Source: an uncultured Acidobacteriia bacterium (GTDB lineage: Bacteria > Acidobacteriota > Terriglobia > Bryobacterales > Bryobacteraceae). Taken from it: a stretch of 64,000 nt of DNA. The notes under the pieces are model-generated. The model had not been told where the DNA came from. It saw nothing but the letters and a program-made list of their open reading frames with translations, and searched no databases. The translations under genes were made by a program, and so were the position numbers. Below are positions 33,304 through 42,252 of this stretch, one piece after another. The stretch covers positions 1-64,000 of the forward strand of contig CAINNJ010000017.1 of assembly GCA_903851195.1 (NCBI GenBank), given 5' to 3'. Within the stretch, counting starts at the first letter, position 1. Each line of letters opens with the position of its first letter.

Positions 33304-36300
33304 TTACTCGTGCTCTCCTTCGGGCGCGGGCAGGACGTCTTTGTCGCTCGCCACCCAGACATACAGGGTGGGCAGCAGGAACACACCGAGGATCAGCGCC
33401 GCCATCAGGCCACCCACAATCACAATAGCGAAGGGACGCTGCGAATCCGAACCGATGCCGCGCGAGAGCGCCGCCGGCAGCAGCCCGACGCTCGCCACCA
33501 GCATGGTCATCATGATGGGGCGGAGACGTTTCACGGAGCCATCGATGGCGGCTTCCAGAATCGGCTCGCCGCGCGCGCGGAGCTGGTTGATGTATTCGAG
33601 CATGATGACGCCGGTCTGCACGGAAACGCCGAAGAGCGCGAGGAATCCGACGCCCGAAGACACGCTCATGTGGACGCCGGTGAAGAGCAGCGCGAGCAGT
33701 CCGCCCAGCGGCGCCATCGCCACGTTGGCGATGATCAGCAGCACCCACTTGACGGAGTTGAACATGGTGTAGAGAATCAGGCAGATCACCATGAGCGTGA
33801 TGGGCACCACGATCATCAGGCGGCGCTGGGAGCGCTTGGCGCTCTCATACTCGCCGGCCCAGTCCACGTGATAACCGACCGGCAGCTTCACCTGCCTGGT
33901 GACCTTGGCGATCGCCTCTTCCACGGTGCTGCCCAGATCCCGGCCTTCCACGCTGTATTTCAGCGCGACGTAGCGGGAGTTCCCCTCGCGATAGATTTCC
34001 GAAGCGCCATCGAGCACACGGACCTTGCAAAGCTGGGCCAGGGAAACGCGCTCTCCGGACGGGGAGACGAGCCGAATGTTTTCGATTTCTTCCTTCGTGC
34101 TGCGGTACGGGGTGTCGTAGCGAACCACCAGGTCGTAACGTTGTTCGCCCTGCAGCACCTGCGTCACGGCCTTGCCGCCGACGGCGGTTTCGATGGCATC
34201 CTGCACGTCCGCGACGTTCATCGCGTAGCGGGCGGCCTGCGCGCGGTCGACCTCGAACTGCAGGTTGGGCTGGCCGATCACGCGGAACAGACCGAGATCC
34301 GCCACGCCTTTGATGGTGCGCATCACGTTGACGATTTCGCCGCCTTTCGCTTCCAGCGTGCTGAGATCGTCCCCGTAGATCTTGATGGCGAGCTGGCCTT
34401 TGACGCCGCTGACTGCTTCTTCCATGTTGTCGGCGATGGGCTGCGAGAAGTTCCACAAGGCGCCGGGAATCTTTTCGAGCTCCCGGTTCAGCGCCGCAAT
34501 CAGCTCTTCTTTGTTCTCGGCGAAGACGGGACGCCACTGTTCCTTGGGCTTGAGGTCGATGAAGTATTCGGTGTTGAAGAAACCGGTGGTGTCGGTGCCG
34601 TCGTCCGGCCGCCCGATCTGCGAAACCACCTGGCGGACTTCGGGGAACGAGGCGATGATCAGCCTGGCGCGGTCCATCAGGGCGATGCCGGACTGCGGGC
34701 CGGTGCTGGGCGCCAGTGTGGCGCGGGCCCAGATGGCGCCTTCGTCGAGATGCGGCAGGAATTCCGAGCCGATGGCGCCGCTGGTCAGGAGCCACACCGA
34801 GACACCGAAGGATCCGGCGGCGATGGCGAGCGTAATCCAGCGTAGCCGGATGGCGTGCTGCAGAAGCCATCGGTAGCCGGCTGTCATCGCGGTCACCAGC
34901 GGATTTTTCCACTCCTTCACATCGCCGCGAAACAAGAAGCTGCTCAATACCGGCGCGATCAGCATGGCGAAGAGCAGTGCGCCGATCAGCGCGAATGACA
35001 CCGTCCAAGCCATTGGCTTGAACAAGCGCCCTTCCACGCGTTGCAGCGTGAAGATCGGGATGTAAGCCGTAATGATAATACCGATGGAATAAAACACGGG
35101 CCGCTGCACTTCATGCGCGGCTTCGCGGATGGAACGGATCGCCGGGCCGGAACCGCTGCGGCGGTGCGCCATGTGGCCGATGATGTTTTCCACCATCACG
35201 ACCGCGCCTTCCACCACCATGCCGAAATCGAGCGCGCCGAGCGACAGCAGGTTCGCGGGAATTTTATTCAGGTCGAGACAGATGGCCGCGAACAAGAGCG
35301 AGAAGGGAATCGTCAGCGCCACAATCAGCGCGCCGCGGATGTTCCCCAGAAAGATAAACAGGATCACCGCGACTAAGATGATGCCCTCGGTCAGGTTATG
35401 CAGCACCGTGTGGGTGGTGTACGCCAGGAGTTCGCTGCGGTCCAGATGCGAGACGATCTTCACGCCGGGGGGCAGAATGTGATCGTTCAGTTCCTTGACT
35501 TTGTCATGGATGCCGATCAGCGTGGAATCCGAGTCCGCGCCTTTGCGCAGCAGCACCAGGCCCTGGACCACGTCGTTGTTGTCGAGAATATGACCGTCTT
35601 CGTGGTGGATTGCCTTGCCCACCTTGCCGAGGCGGATGCGGGGCCCCTGTTCAACGGTGGCGATATCGCGAACGTGAATCGCGGTGCCGTTCTGGGCCTT
35701 GATGACGGTGTCTCCGATGTCTTTGACATCCTTCACCAGACCCACGGCGCGGATGTTGATCTGCTGCAGGCCCTGCTCGATGAAACTGCCGCCGGCGTTG
35801 ATGTTATTGTTCGCCAGTTGCTGTTCCACCTGGCCGATATTCAGGCCGTAGGCGATCAGTTTGTCGGGATTGACTTTGACCTGATACTCGCGGGTGGTGC
35901 CGCCGAAACTCGACACGTCCACCACGTTCGGCACGGACTTGAACTGCTTCACGATTACCCAGTCCTGCAGGGACTTGAGGCTCATCAGATCGACGTTCGG
36001 ATTGGTGCTCTTCAGCGTATAGAAATAAATCTGGCCCACCGGGCTGTAATCCGAACCGATCTGCGGCTGCAGTCCGGCCGGCAGGTTCACCTGGGTGAGG
36101 CGCTCCAGCACTTTCTGGCGATTCTCGGCGTTCAGGGATTCGTCGTCGAAGATCAGGTTCAGGCTGGAGAGGCCAAAGATGGAGACCGAACGCAGATGGT
36201 CCAGATGCGGGATGCCGTTCATCACGGTTTCAAGCGGCGTGGTGACCTGCTGTTCCACTTCCTCGGCAGCGCGGCCAGGCCACTGCGTGATGATCTGGAC

Positions 36301-36438
36301 ATAGTTATTGGCCACGTCCGGATAGGCTTCCACCGGCAGATTGTGGAACGAAATGCCGCCCCAGATCAGCAGGAGCAGGGTGGCCAGCACAATCAGAAAA
36401 CGATTGTTCAGAGCGAAATCTACAAGGGCTCGGATCAT
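33304..36438 (-). CDS. Heavy-metal efflux RND pump, CusA/CzcA family
   Basis: The 1044-residue inner-membrane proton antiporter has the usual 12-segment plan with two large periplasmic loops. The heavy-metal branch is shown by LPVEAYPDVANNYVQI near residue 33, WPGRAAEEVEQQVT near 52 and the helix-4 region ALDFGMVVEGAVVMVENI near 400-418. In CzcA this helix carries Asp402, Asp408 and Glu415; here the middle Asp is Glu. The paired methionines of CusA's copper/silver site were not identified, so the metal is uncertain. It works with the adaptor and outer-membrane channel encoded upstream and ends two bases before the aldolase gene. Confidence 0.92.
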   Translation of the reverse strand: MIRALVDFALNNRFLIVLATLLLLIWGGISFHNLPVEAYPDVANNYVQIITQWPGRAAEEVEQQVTTPLETVMNGIPHLDHLRSVSIFGLSSLNLIFDDESLNAENRQKVLERLTQVNLPAGLQPQIGSDYSPVGQIYFYTLKSTNPNVDLMSLKSLQDWVIVKQFKSVPNVVDVSSFGGTTREYQVKVNPDKLIAYGLNIGQVEQQLANNNINAGGSFIEQGLQQINIRAVGLVKDVKDIGDTVIKAQNGTAIHVRDIATVEQGPRIRLGKVGKAIHHEDGHILDNNDVVQGLVLLRKGADSDSTLIGIHDKVKELNDHILPPGVKIVSHLDRSELLAYTTHTVLHNLTEGIILVAVILFIFLGNIRGALIVALTIPFSLLFAAICLDLNKIPANLLSLGALDFGMVVEGAVVMVENIIGHMAHRRSGSGPAIRSIREAAHEVQRPVFYSIGIIITAYIPIFTLQRVEGRLFKPMAWTVSFALIGALLFAMLIAPVLSSFLFRGDVKEWKNPLVTAMTAGYRWLLQHAIRLRWITLAIAAGSFGVSVWLLTSGAIGSEFLPHLDEGAIWARATLAPSTGPQSGIALMDRARLIIASFPEVRQVVSQIGRPDDGTDTTGFFNTEYFIDLKPKEQWRPVFAENKEELIAALNRELEKIPGALWNFSQPIADNMEEAVSGVKGQLAIKIYGDDLSTLEAKGGEIVNVMRTIKGVADLGLFRVIGQPNLQFEVDRAQAARYAMNVADVQDAIETAVGGKAVTQVLQGEQRYDLVVRYDTPYRSTKEEIENIRLVSPSGERVSLAQLCKVRVLDGASEIYREGNSRYVALKYSVEGRDLGSTVEEAIAKVTRQVKLPVGYHVDWAGEYESAKRSQRRLMIVVPITLMVICLILYTMFNSVKWVLLIIANVAMAPLGGLLALLFTGVHMSVSSGVGFLALFGVSVQTGVIMLEYINQLRARGEPILEAAIDGSVKRLRPIMMTMLVASVGLLPAALSRGIGSDSQRPFAIVIVGGLMAALILGVFLLPTLYVWVASDKDVLPAPEGEHE

Positions 36439-36458
36439 GATTCGCTTCGCTTTTCGAA

Positions 36459-37598
36459 CTACTGGTCCGTCGTGTTCTGCAGCACCAGGGCGTTGGTGAC
36501 CACTTTGTCGCCCGGCGCCAGACCGGAGAGGATTTCCTGCATGTTCTGCGGCAGCATTTTGCCGCCCGTCACTTCCACCTGTTTGTAGGTGTTGGCTCCG
36601 GTGGGGGCATAGACCCAGTCGCGATCGTGCAGATGCAGCACGGCGGTGGCGGGCACCACGGCGTGGACCTGACTGGCCGAGCCCCGGAAGGTGGCCGTGA
36701 CGAACATTCCCATCCGCATATTGCCCGGATTTTTCATCTCCAGCCGGACCTTGGCGGTGCGCAGACTGGGATCGAGGACCGGGCCGATGTTGCTGATCCG
36801 GCCGGAGTACACCTGATCCGGATAGGCGTTGAGGCGTACGGTGGCGGATTCGCCGAGGCGCACATTCTTCAGATCGTTCTCGAAAACGTCGCAGACGATC
36901 CAGACGCTGGTGAGGTCGGAAATAGTGAACGGATTCGGCGAGGCCAAGCCCTGCGTGCCGGCCGCCGTGGTGACCTGCTGATCGGTGATCACACCGGAGA
37001 TGGGCGCGAGAATATCCACGATGGAAGACGGCTTGTTCAGGTCGGCGCCGAGCACGCGGATACGTTCCTGAATGCTTTCGACGGTCACCGCCGCCTTTTC
37101 GGCGACGTTCGCGGCGACGTCGTAATCTTTTTGCGCGATGGCGCCTTTATCGAGCAGGATTTTCGCGCGGTCGAGTTGCGATTTGGCCAGCGTGAGGTCG
37201 GCTTGTGCCTGGCGGTAATCGGAGAAAGCGCCCGAGATATCGGCGCTCTGCACGCGCATGAGCAACTGGCCTTTGGTCACGGTGTCGCCCAGTTTCGCGT
37301 GGACTTCGAGGATGCGTCCGCTGGCGATGGAGATCACGGGAATGGCGCGCGAGACATCCGGCATCACGGACCCGGTCACATTCAGTTCCGCGGGCGCAGT
37401 GTACTTGCCGGCTTCCACGACCGGGAAGTGTTCCGGATGGTCTACCTTCACGCTGCCGGTGTCGCCCACGTGTTCGACGACCGGATTGGCGGGCGGCGCT
37501 TCGGCAGCCGCGTCCGCCTTTTTCTCTTTGCCGCAGCCCGCCGCGGCGAGCGCCAATCCACCACACAGCAAAAACTGCAAATACGTTTTCCGGCTCAC
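36459..37598 (-). CDS. RND efflux periplasmic adaptor lipoprotein (CusB/CzcB-like)
   Basis: The 379-residue membrane-fusion protein has a lipobox-like leader (LALAAAGC, Cys22), then the barrel-sandwich halves (GRILEVHAKLGDTVTKGQ near 92 and VDILAPISGVITDQ near 195) separated by a coiled-coil hairpin with KGAIAQKDYDVA. A beta-barrel with LRTAKVRLEMKNPGNMRMGMFV near 280-301 follows. It links the RND pump to the outer-membrane channel. Twenty bases separate it from the pump gene and its start overlaps the channel gene stop by four bases. Confidence 0.9.
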   Translation of the reverse strand: MSRKTYLQFLLCGGLALAAAGCGKEKKADAAAEAPPANPVVEHVGDTGSVKVDHPEHFPVVEAGKYTAPAELNVTGSVMPDVSRAIPVISIASGRILEVHAKLGDTVTKGQLLMRVQSADISGAFSDYRQAQADLTLAKSQLDRAKILLDKGAIAQKDYDVAANVAEKAAVTVESIQERIRVLGADLNKPSSIVDILAPISGVITDQQVTTAAGTQGLASPNPFTISDLTSVWIVCDVFENDLKNVRLGESATVRLNAYPDQVYSGRISNIGPVLDPSLRTAKVRLEMKNPGNMRMGMFVTATFRGSASQVHAVVPATAVLHLHDRDWVYAPTGANTYKQVEVTGGKMLPQNMQEILSGLAPGDKVVTNALVLQNTTDQ

Positions 37599-38881
37599 TG
37601 AATCACCTCCCGGCCCACCGCGAGATTCAGTTGGCTCGCCGCCGTCATATAAGCGCCCACAAGATTGAGATAGTTCAGACGAATGCTGCGGTAATCGTTT
37701 TCCGCGTTGAGAAAATCGAGCAGCGACGCGCCGCCGCGCTGGTAAGCGAAAGCAATGGTGTCGCGCACGCGCGCCGCCTGTTCGAGATAGCGGGTTTTGT
37801 AAGGCCGCAACAACTCGAGATTGCCGTTCAGCGTGGCGTACGCGGTATCGACATCGCTGAAGACCTGCGCCGCCGCGGCTTCCTGGAGCCGCTGGTTGCG
37901 CCGGATGTCGATCGCCGTGCGCTCCTTCTCGCCCTGGTTCTTATCGAAGATGCGCAGCGGTATGGTGACGCTGGCGCCGATTGTGTTGTTGTCGAAGGGA
38001 TTGTTGAATGACGGGTTGTGCGTCACCCAGCCGCTGAAGGTCGGGTCGGTGGAGCCGTTCGCCACCGCCAGGGCATGATCCGTACGGGCTTTTTCCAGCG
38101 TCTGCAAGGCCGCTTTGAGATCCGGGCGCGCTTCGAGCGCGATATTGCGGAACTCTTCAAGCGCGCGGGCGTTTTCCTCGAAGTCGAACGGTCCGGTGAC
38201 GTCGAACTGGTCCACCGGGACGCGGTCGGCGAGTAACTGCTGCAACTGAATTTTCGCGGTGCGCAGATTGACCAGTGAGGTCTGGATATCCGATTCATAC
38301 TGAATCCGTTGCAGCTCCAGGCGGTCGAGATCCACGCGCGAAATGTCGCCGGCGTTCAGACGGTCGCGGCTGACTTTCAGGAAGTTGTCGTAGTAACTCA
38401 GGTTTTCCTGGGCGAGAGCCAGCACGGCACGCGCGCGCAACACCTGATTGAAAGCGCCGCGGAGGGTAAACAGGAGATTCCGAACCATGTCTTCCTGTTC
38501 CGAGCGGGCGATCGCGGTGCCTTTGACGGCGCTTTCGAGCCGCAGTTCGCGTTTGCGTTCACGCTCATGCAGGTAACTGACGCTGCTGCCGTACTGCGTT
38601 CCGGCGAGGGGCCGATAAACGCCTTTGTAGGGGAGAAGCTGGGTGCCGTCGGTCGAGACCGTGAGATCCGGATTCGGCCGCAGAAACGCCGTGATTTCCA
38701 GGCTGCGGGCTTCGTCGATGGAAAGCTGGCCGGCCCGCAGGTTGGGATTGGAGGCTTCAAATCTGGCCCGGAGCTGCTGCCAGGTGAGCGGTTGCTGCGC
38801 GAAGAGAGTGTTGGTGAGACAACCCGCCAGTACGACCCACGCGCCAGGCCAGGCGGATCTGCGGGGCTGATTCAGGAGCAA
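37595..38881 (-). CDS. TolC-family outer-membrane channel (CusC-like)
   Basis: The 428-residue protein has an N-terminal hydrophobic leader (VVLAGCLTNTLFAQ) and two TolC-type repeats of long helices: LTWQQLRARFEASNPNL near 32, AGDISRVDLDRLELQ near 170, ARPDLKAALQTLEKARTDHA near 245, GASVTIPLRIFDKNQGEKE near 285 and GGASLLDFLNAENDY near 385. It is the first gene of the efflux operon. The start is TTG at 38881 with a weak ribosome-binding site. A Cys in the leader hints at lipidation but the cleavage site favours AQ. Confidence 0.88.
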   Translation of the reverse strand: MLLNQPRRSAWPGAWVVLAGCLTNTLFAQQPLTWQQLRARFEASNPNLRAGQLSIDEARSLEITAFLRPNPDLTVSTDGTQLLPYKGVYRPLAGTQYGSSVSYLHERERKRELRLESAVKGTAIARSEQEDMVRNLLFTLRGAFNQVLRARAVLALAQENLSYYDNFLKVSRDRLNAGDISRVDLDRLELQRIQYESDIQTSLVNLRTAKIQLQQLLADRVPVDQFDVTGPFDFEENARALEEFRNIALEARPDLKAALQTLEKARTDHALAVANGSTDPTFSGWVTHNPSFNNPFDNNTIGASVTIPLRIFDKNQGEKERTAIDIRRNQRLQEAAAAQVFSDVDTAYATLNGNLELLRPYKTRYLEQAARVRDTIAFAYQRGGASLLDFLNAENDYRSIRLNYLNLVGAYMTAASQLNLAVGREVIQ

Positions 38882-38918
38882 CTTTCAATGTAGCCGCCGG
38901 GCGGGTCCTGTTGCGGCA

Positions 38919-38990
38919 ATCTTTCGATGTTAAGATCCATCTTTCGGCCAATCTCTTGACATCTTTCGGATTATCGATTAATGTTTTCGG
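38919..38990. repeat. Direct repeats between efflux operon and two-component genes
   Basis: ATCTTTCGA (38919-38927), ATCTTTCGG (38939-38947) and ATCTTTCGG (38961-38969) are followed by the looser TGTTTTCGG (38982-38990). The steps are 20, 22 and about 21 bases, near two helical turns, so the sites face the same side of the DNA. This fits tandem binding by a regulator such as the response regulator encoded at 40440-41093. Confidence 0.6.
38956..38984 (+). promoter_or_regulatory. Candidate promoter of the histidine kinase gene
   Basis: A perfect TTGACA at 38956-38961 is 17 bases from TAATGT at 38979-38984. The third direct repeat starts at the last base of the -35. If this is the promoter, the ATG at 38981 is too early and translation would begin at 39005 or 39050. 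Confidence 0.4.
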
Positions 38991-40510
38991 CCGCACGGCA
39001 TAAGATGGAGAATCGGGCAGGCGGGTTCCTCCCTTCCACTCCGTTTCCCATGCTGTCATTTCTGGTCCGAGGTAGCCGTACTGCTGTGCTGTTACGCGCT
39101 GCGTTCATGGTAGCCGTAATCGCAGTGGTCGACTGGCGCATCGAGGGCAACGTGCCGCTCGGCTTCCTGTATCTTTTTCCCATGCTGCTGTTCGGCAGCG
39201 TGCTGAACCGGGGGGCGATCGCGTTTGCGGCAGCGGTTTGCGCCCTGCTGACGGAGCTGTTCGACAGTTACGACTGGGTTTCGCTGGTCGCCATTCCGCG
39301 CGACATTCTGATTTTCGCCGCTTTTCTCTGCATGGGGCTGTTCGTGTATGAAGCGGGCCGCAGCCGGCAGCTGGCCCAGCGTCATCTGGAAGATATCGAG
39401 CGCGAGGCTAAGGCGCGCGCGGAAGCCGAGGAGCAGTTAAAAGTGCTGGTGGAAAGCAGCCCGGCGGCCGTTTTCACCTCCACTTCGGACGGCCGGATTC
39501 TGCTGGCCAACGAAGCGGCGCATCGTTTGTTCGGAGTGCCGCAGGGGAGTCTGGCGGGGCGTTCGGTTCACGAATTTCTGCCGTCGCTGGGCAACGTGCC
39601 GGCGCCCGACAAAGACCATGCTCCTTTCCGCACCGCCATGCAGTGCCGGGGGCATCGCGCCTCCGGCGAAGTCTTTCTGGCCGACCTCTGGTTTTCCACC
39701 TACCAGACAAGCGCCGGCGCGCGTCTGGCGGCTATGGTGGTGGACACATCGGAAGATTTGCGGAACCGGGAGGAAATCGGGCTCAATCAGCTGCTGGCCG
39801 GATCGCGGATTCTGGTGGCGGCCGTGTCGCACGAGATCCGGAACGTCTGCGGCGCCATTGCGATGGCCCACAGCAATCTGGCCCGCGGCGGTTCGCTGAA
39901 CGGCAGCAAGGATTTCGAAGCGCTGGGCAGTCTGATTCTCGCTCTGGAACAGATCGCGGCCATGGAACTGCGCCATACGACGGATCAGGTCGCCAGCGTG
40001 GATCTGTCTTCGCTGCTCGAAGAACTTCGAATCGTGGTCGAATCGGCGCTGAGCGAACAGGATGTGCGGCTGAACTGGAATGTCGCGGCTTCGCTGCCGA
40101 GCGTGCAGGCGGACCGCCAGAGCCTGATGCAGGTGTTCCTGAATCTGACGCGCAACAGTGAGCGCGCGATGCGCGGGAGGGAGCTTCGGGAACTCACCAT
40201 CACGACCGAGACCGGCGCGCGCCGCGTGTCCGTTCGATTTCGCGATACGGGCTGCGGCGTGAGCTATCCGGACCGCCTTTTCCGGCCGTTTCAGCAGCAG
40301 GCGGCCGCCACGGGTCTGGGGCTCTATCTGTCGAGGGCTTTCATGCGATCGTTTCGCGGCGATTTGAAATTCGAGCCGGAGCCGGACGGGGCCAGTTTTG
40401 TGGTGGAACTGGCGCGTTCCGGTCTCGGGAAAGAAGCTTATGACACAGATCCGGATTCTGCTCGTGGACGATCACAGTCTGTTCCGCGAGAGTCTGAGCC
40501 GGTTGCTTGA
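38981..40510 (+). CDS. Membrane sensor histidine kinase with PAS domain
   Basis: The protein has up to 509 residues. Four hydrophobic segments lie at about 38-125, a linker coiled coil follows at 125-150, and a PAS domain at about 152-260. The kinase core has the H-box VAAVSHEIRN (His near 287), the N-box NLTRNSERAM near 388, G1 DTGCGV and G2 TGLGLYLSR. It probably senses a membrane or cytoplasmic signal and phosphorylates the response regulator whose gene overlaps its own 3' end by 71 bases. Alternative starts are ATG 39005 and 39050, both in frame. Its divergent position suggests control of the metal efflux operon. Confidence 0.87.
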   Translation: MFSAARHKMENRAGGFLPSTPFPMLSFLVRGSRTAVLLRAAFMVAVIAVVDWRIEGNVPLGFLYLFPMLLFGSVLNRGAIAFAAAVCALLTELFDSYDWVSLVAIPRDILIFAAFLCMGLFVYEAGRSRQLAQRHLEDIEREAKARAEAEEQLKVLVESSPAAVFTSTSDGRILLANEAAHRLFGVPQGSLAGRSVHEFLPSLGNVPAPDKDHAPFRTAMQCRGHRASGEVFLADLWFSTYQTSAGARLAAMVVDTSEDLRNREEIGLNQLLAGSRILVAAVSHEIRNVCGAIAMAHSNLARGGSLNGSKDFEALGSLILALEQIAAMELRHTTDQVASVDLSSLLEELRIVVESALSEQDVRLNWNVAASLPSVQADRQSLMQVFLNLTRNSERAMRGRELRELTITTETGARRVSVRFRDTGCGVSYPDRLFRPFQQQAAATGLGLYLSRAFMRSFRGDLKFEPEPDGASFVVELARSGLGKEAYDTDPDSARGRSQSVPRESEPVA

Positions 40511-41093
40511 GGCCGAACCGGAATTCGTCATTGCGGCGACGTGCGCGCGGGTTTCCGAAGCGCTGGATGTGCTGGAGCGGGAGCCGATCGACGTGGTGCT
40601 GCTCGATTACGATCTGGGCGATGAGCAGGGCACGGCGCTGCTCGGCGAGGCGAAACGGCGCGGGTATGCCGCGCGCATTCTCATGGTGACGGCGGGGCTG
40701 AGCGACGCCGGCACGCTGCGGGCTTTCGAGCAGGGCTCGGCGGGCGTTTTTCTCAAGCACAGTCCGCCCGCTCAGCTGGTGGAAGCGATTCGCAAGGTGG
40801 CCGCGGGGGGGATGTGGCTGGATTCGCGCGCCGTTCAGTCCCTGGTGACAGGGGCCACCACGCGCGCCGAAGAGCAGCAATCGGCCGAACTGCTGACGGC
40901 GCGCGAACGGTCGGTTCTCAAAGCCGTGTTCGAAGGGCTCTCGAATAAAGAGATCGGGGGGCGTTTGCAGCTATCGGAAAGTTCGGTGAAGACGGTGTTG
41001 CAGCAGTTGTTCGACAAAACCGGGGTGAGAACCCGCAGCCAGCTGGTGCGAATCGCGCTCGAGAAACATTCGCACGACTGGCTGCGGGATTAA
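40440..41093 (+). CDS. NarL/FixJ-family response regulator
   Basis: The 217-residue protein has a receiver domain (VDDHSLFRESL with the acidic pair; phospho-acceptor Asp in LLDYDLGDEQG near 55; Lys in VFLKHS near 105). A LuxR-type helix-turn-helix follows (LTARERSVLKAVFEGLSNKEIGG, then SSVKTVLQQLFDKTGVRTRSQL). The ATG at 40440 is the one matching the family start. The gene overlaps the kinase gene by 71 bases, so the two are surely expressed together. The repeats at 38919-38990 are plausible targets. Confidence 0.92.
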   Translation: MTQIRILLVDDHSLFRESLSRLLEAEPEFVIAATCARVSEALDVLEREPIDVVLLDYDLGDEQGTALLGEAKRRGYAARILMVTAGLSDAGTLRAFEQGSAGVFLKHSPPAQLVEAIRKVAAGGMWLDSRAVQSLVTGATTRAEEQQSAELLTARERSVLKAVFEGLSNKEIGGRLQLSESSVKTVLQQLFDKTGVRTRSQLVRIALEKHSHDWLRD

Positions 41094-41097
41094 TTCG

Positions 41098-41967
41098 CTA
41101 CGCTTCCAGAAGTTTGCGGCAATACTGGTAGCACTTCGCGACTTCGGTCTGAGGATCCGCGGCGCCCTTGTACTCGTACTCGATGTTCGCCGGAATTGCG
41201 TATTTTTTGTCGCGCAGCACCTTGAGCACGGGCCCGATCGGCGTATCGCCGTCGCCGAACGGCATGTTATCGCCCTGATCCTTTTTACGGTCTTTGACGT
41301 GGATGGTGACAATGTCGGCGTGGTGTTTATCGAGGAACTCCACCGGGTCGAAGCCCGCCGCCCAGAAGTGGCCGATATCGAGATTGATCTTGATCCACTT
41401 CGAGCGGCCTTCCATGGCTTTGGCGAAGCTTTCGGGAGAGGCGAACTCGCCTTCGGTCATGCGGGAGTGGCCGTGGAAGGCGACCGCGATGCCGTTCTTT
41501 TCGCAGTAGGGAAACATCTTTTCGCCCATGGGAACCGTGGAAGAGGCGGTGATGTTCTTTACTCCCAGAGCCTTGGCCATGTCGAAGCCGCGCTGCAGTT
41601 CGGCGTCGGAAAAATCCGGGCGGAAACTGTAGTTATACGCGTAGAGTTTCACGCCGGCCTGTTTGAATTGCGCGGCGATTTTATGGAAATGGTCGAGGTC
41701 AACCGTCTCGCGCCATTTGCGCAACTCGTCTCGCTTCATGCCGGCCGGTTCGGCGTGGCCCTGATAGAGTTCACACTCGCTCAGCCCGATGTCGGCCATG
41801 GCTTTAATGGCGCCTTCGAGGGGCATGGTGCGAAAGCTGTACGACTGCGCGCCGATCTGCACCCCGCGCACCACGGAATTGGGCTTGGCCAAAAGCAGGC
41901 TGGAGGCGGGCAGCGTGGCGGCGAGCGCGCCGCCCACCATCTTGTGAAAGTCTCTTCTTGTCGGCAT
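41098..41967 (-). CDS. Tat-exported sugar isomerase/epimerase-like TIM barrel
   Basis: The protein has 289 residues. The start at 41967 gives a Tat leader (PTRRDFHKMVGGALAATLP); longer upstream frames lack coding character. The xylose-isomerase-like barrel shows ECELYQGH near 70, ITASSTVP near 130, INLDIGHFWAAGFDP near 200, TIHVKDRK near 225 and ANIEYEYKG near 260. These carry the Glu, Asp, His and Glu that bind a divalent metal in the family. Substrate unknown; such exported forms are common in Acidobacteriota and Planctomycetes. It is convergent with the response regulator, four bases away. Confidence 0.83.
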   Translation of the reverse strand: MPTRRDFHKMVGGALAATLPASSLLLAKPNSVVRGVQIGAQSYSFRTMPLEGAIKAMADIGLSECELYQGHAEPAGMKRDELRKWRETVDLDHFHKIAAQFKQAGVKLYAYNYSFRPDFSDAELQRGFDMAKALGVKNITASSTVPMGEKMFPYCEKNGIAVAFHGHSRMTEGEFASPESFAKAMEGRSKWIKINLDIGHFWAAGFDPVEFLDKHHADIVTIHVKDRKKDQGDNMPFGDGDTPIGPVLKVLRDKKYAIPANIEYEYKGAADPQTEVAKCYQYCRKLLEA

Positions 41968-42041
41968 ACTGTTGCCGAGTTTATCGCATCCGGTCACGGC
42001 GCCGGGTTGCAATGGGGAGATTACAGCACGGGGGAAATGCA

Positions 42042-42071
42042 AAAGGGAAACGCCTCCGGACGTCTCCCTTT
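42042..42071. terminator. Hairpin in the gap after the E1 gene
   Basis: AAAGGGA at 42042-42048 pairs with TCCCTTT at 42065-42071, with an inner ACG/CGT extension past one mismatch. On the minus strand it is followed by another T (TTTTGC). It lies about 180 bases after the E1 stop and 75 bases before the sugar-isomerase start. It is probably a terminator. Confidence 0.45.
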
Positions 42072-42114
42072 CGTCACCGACAAAAAACCGCCGGAACCTC
42101 CGAGAATCCAGCGG

Positions 42115-42134
42115 TGACGTGAAAAGTCACGTCA
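42115..42134. promoter_or_regulatory. Perfect inverted repeat, possible operator
   Basis: TGACGTGA at 42115-42122 and TCACGTCA at 42127-42134 flank AAAG. With no T-run it looks more like a dimer-binding site than a terminator. It lies 148 bases upstream of the sugar-isomerase start on the minus strand and 119 bases beyond the E1 stop. Confidence 0.4.
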
Positions 42135-42252
42135 AACCTGAGCGCGCGGCTGCCTCCTCCAGGCTGGCCGTGAACCGGAAAGAAGTTCAAACGCCTCTTT
42201 TCGTATACAGAGTGCGGCTGCCCTGCCTGCTGTTTCAGGAGGTTGAAAAAAA

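Noticed and set aside
33301-33748. N-terminal extension of the aldolase to 33748
   Set aside because: The added 149 residues are Arg/Ala/Gly-rich and run in a wrong frame through the RND pump gene. Aldolase similarity starts at the ATG at 33301.
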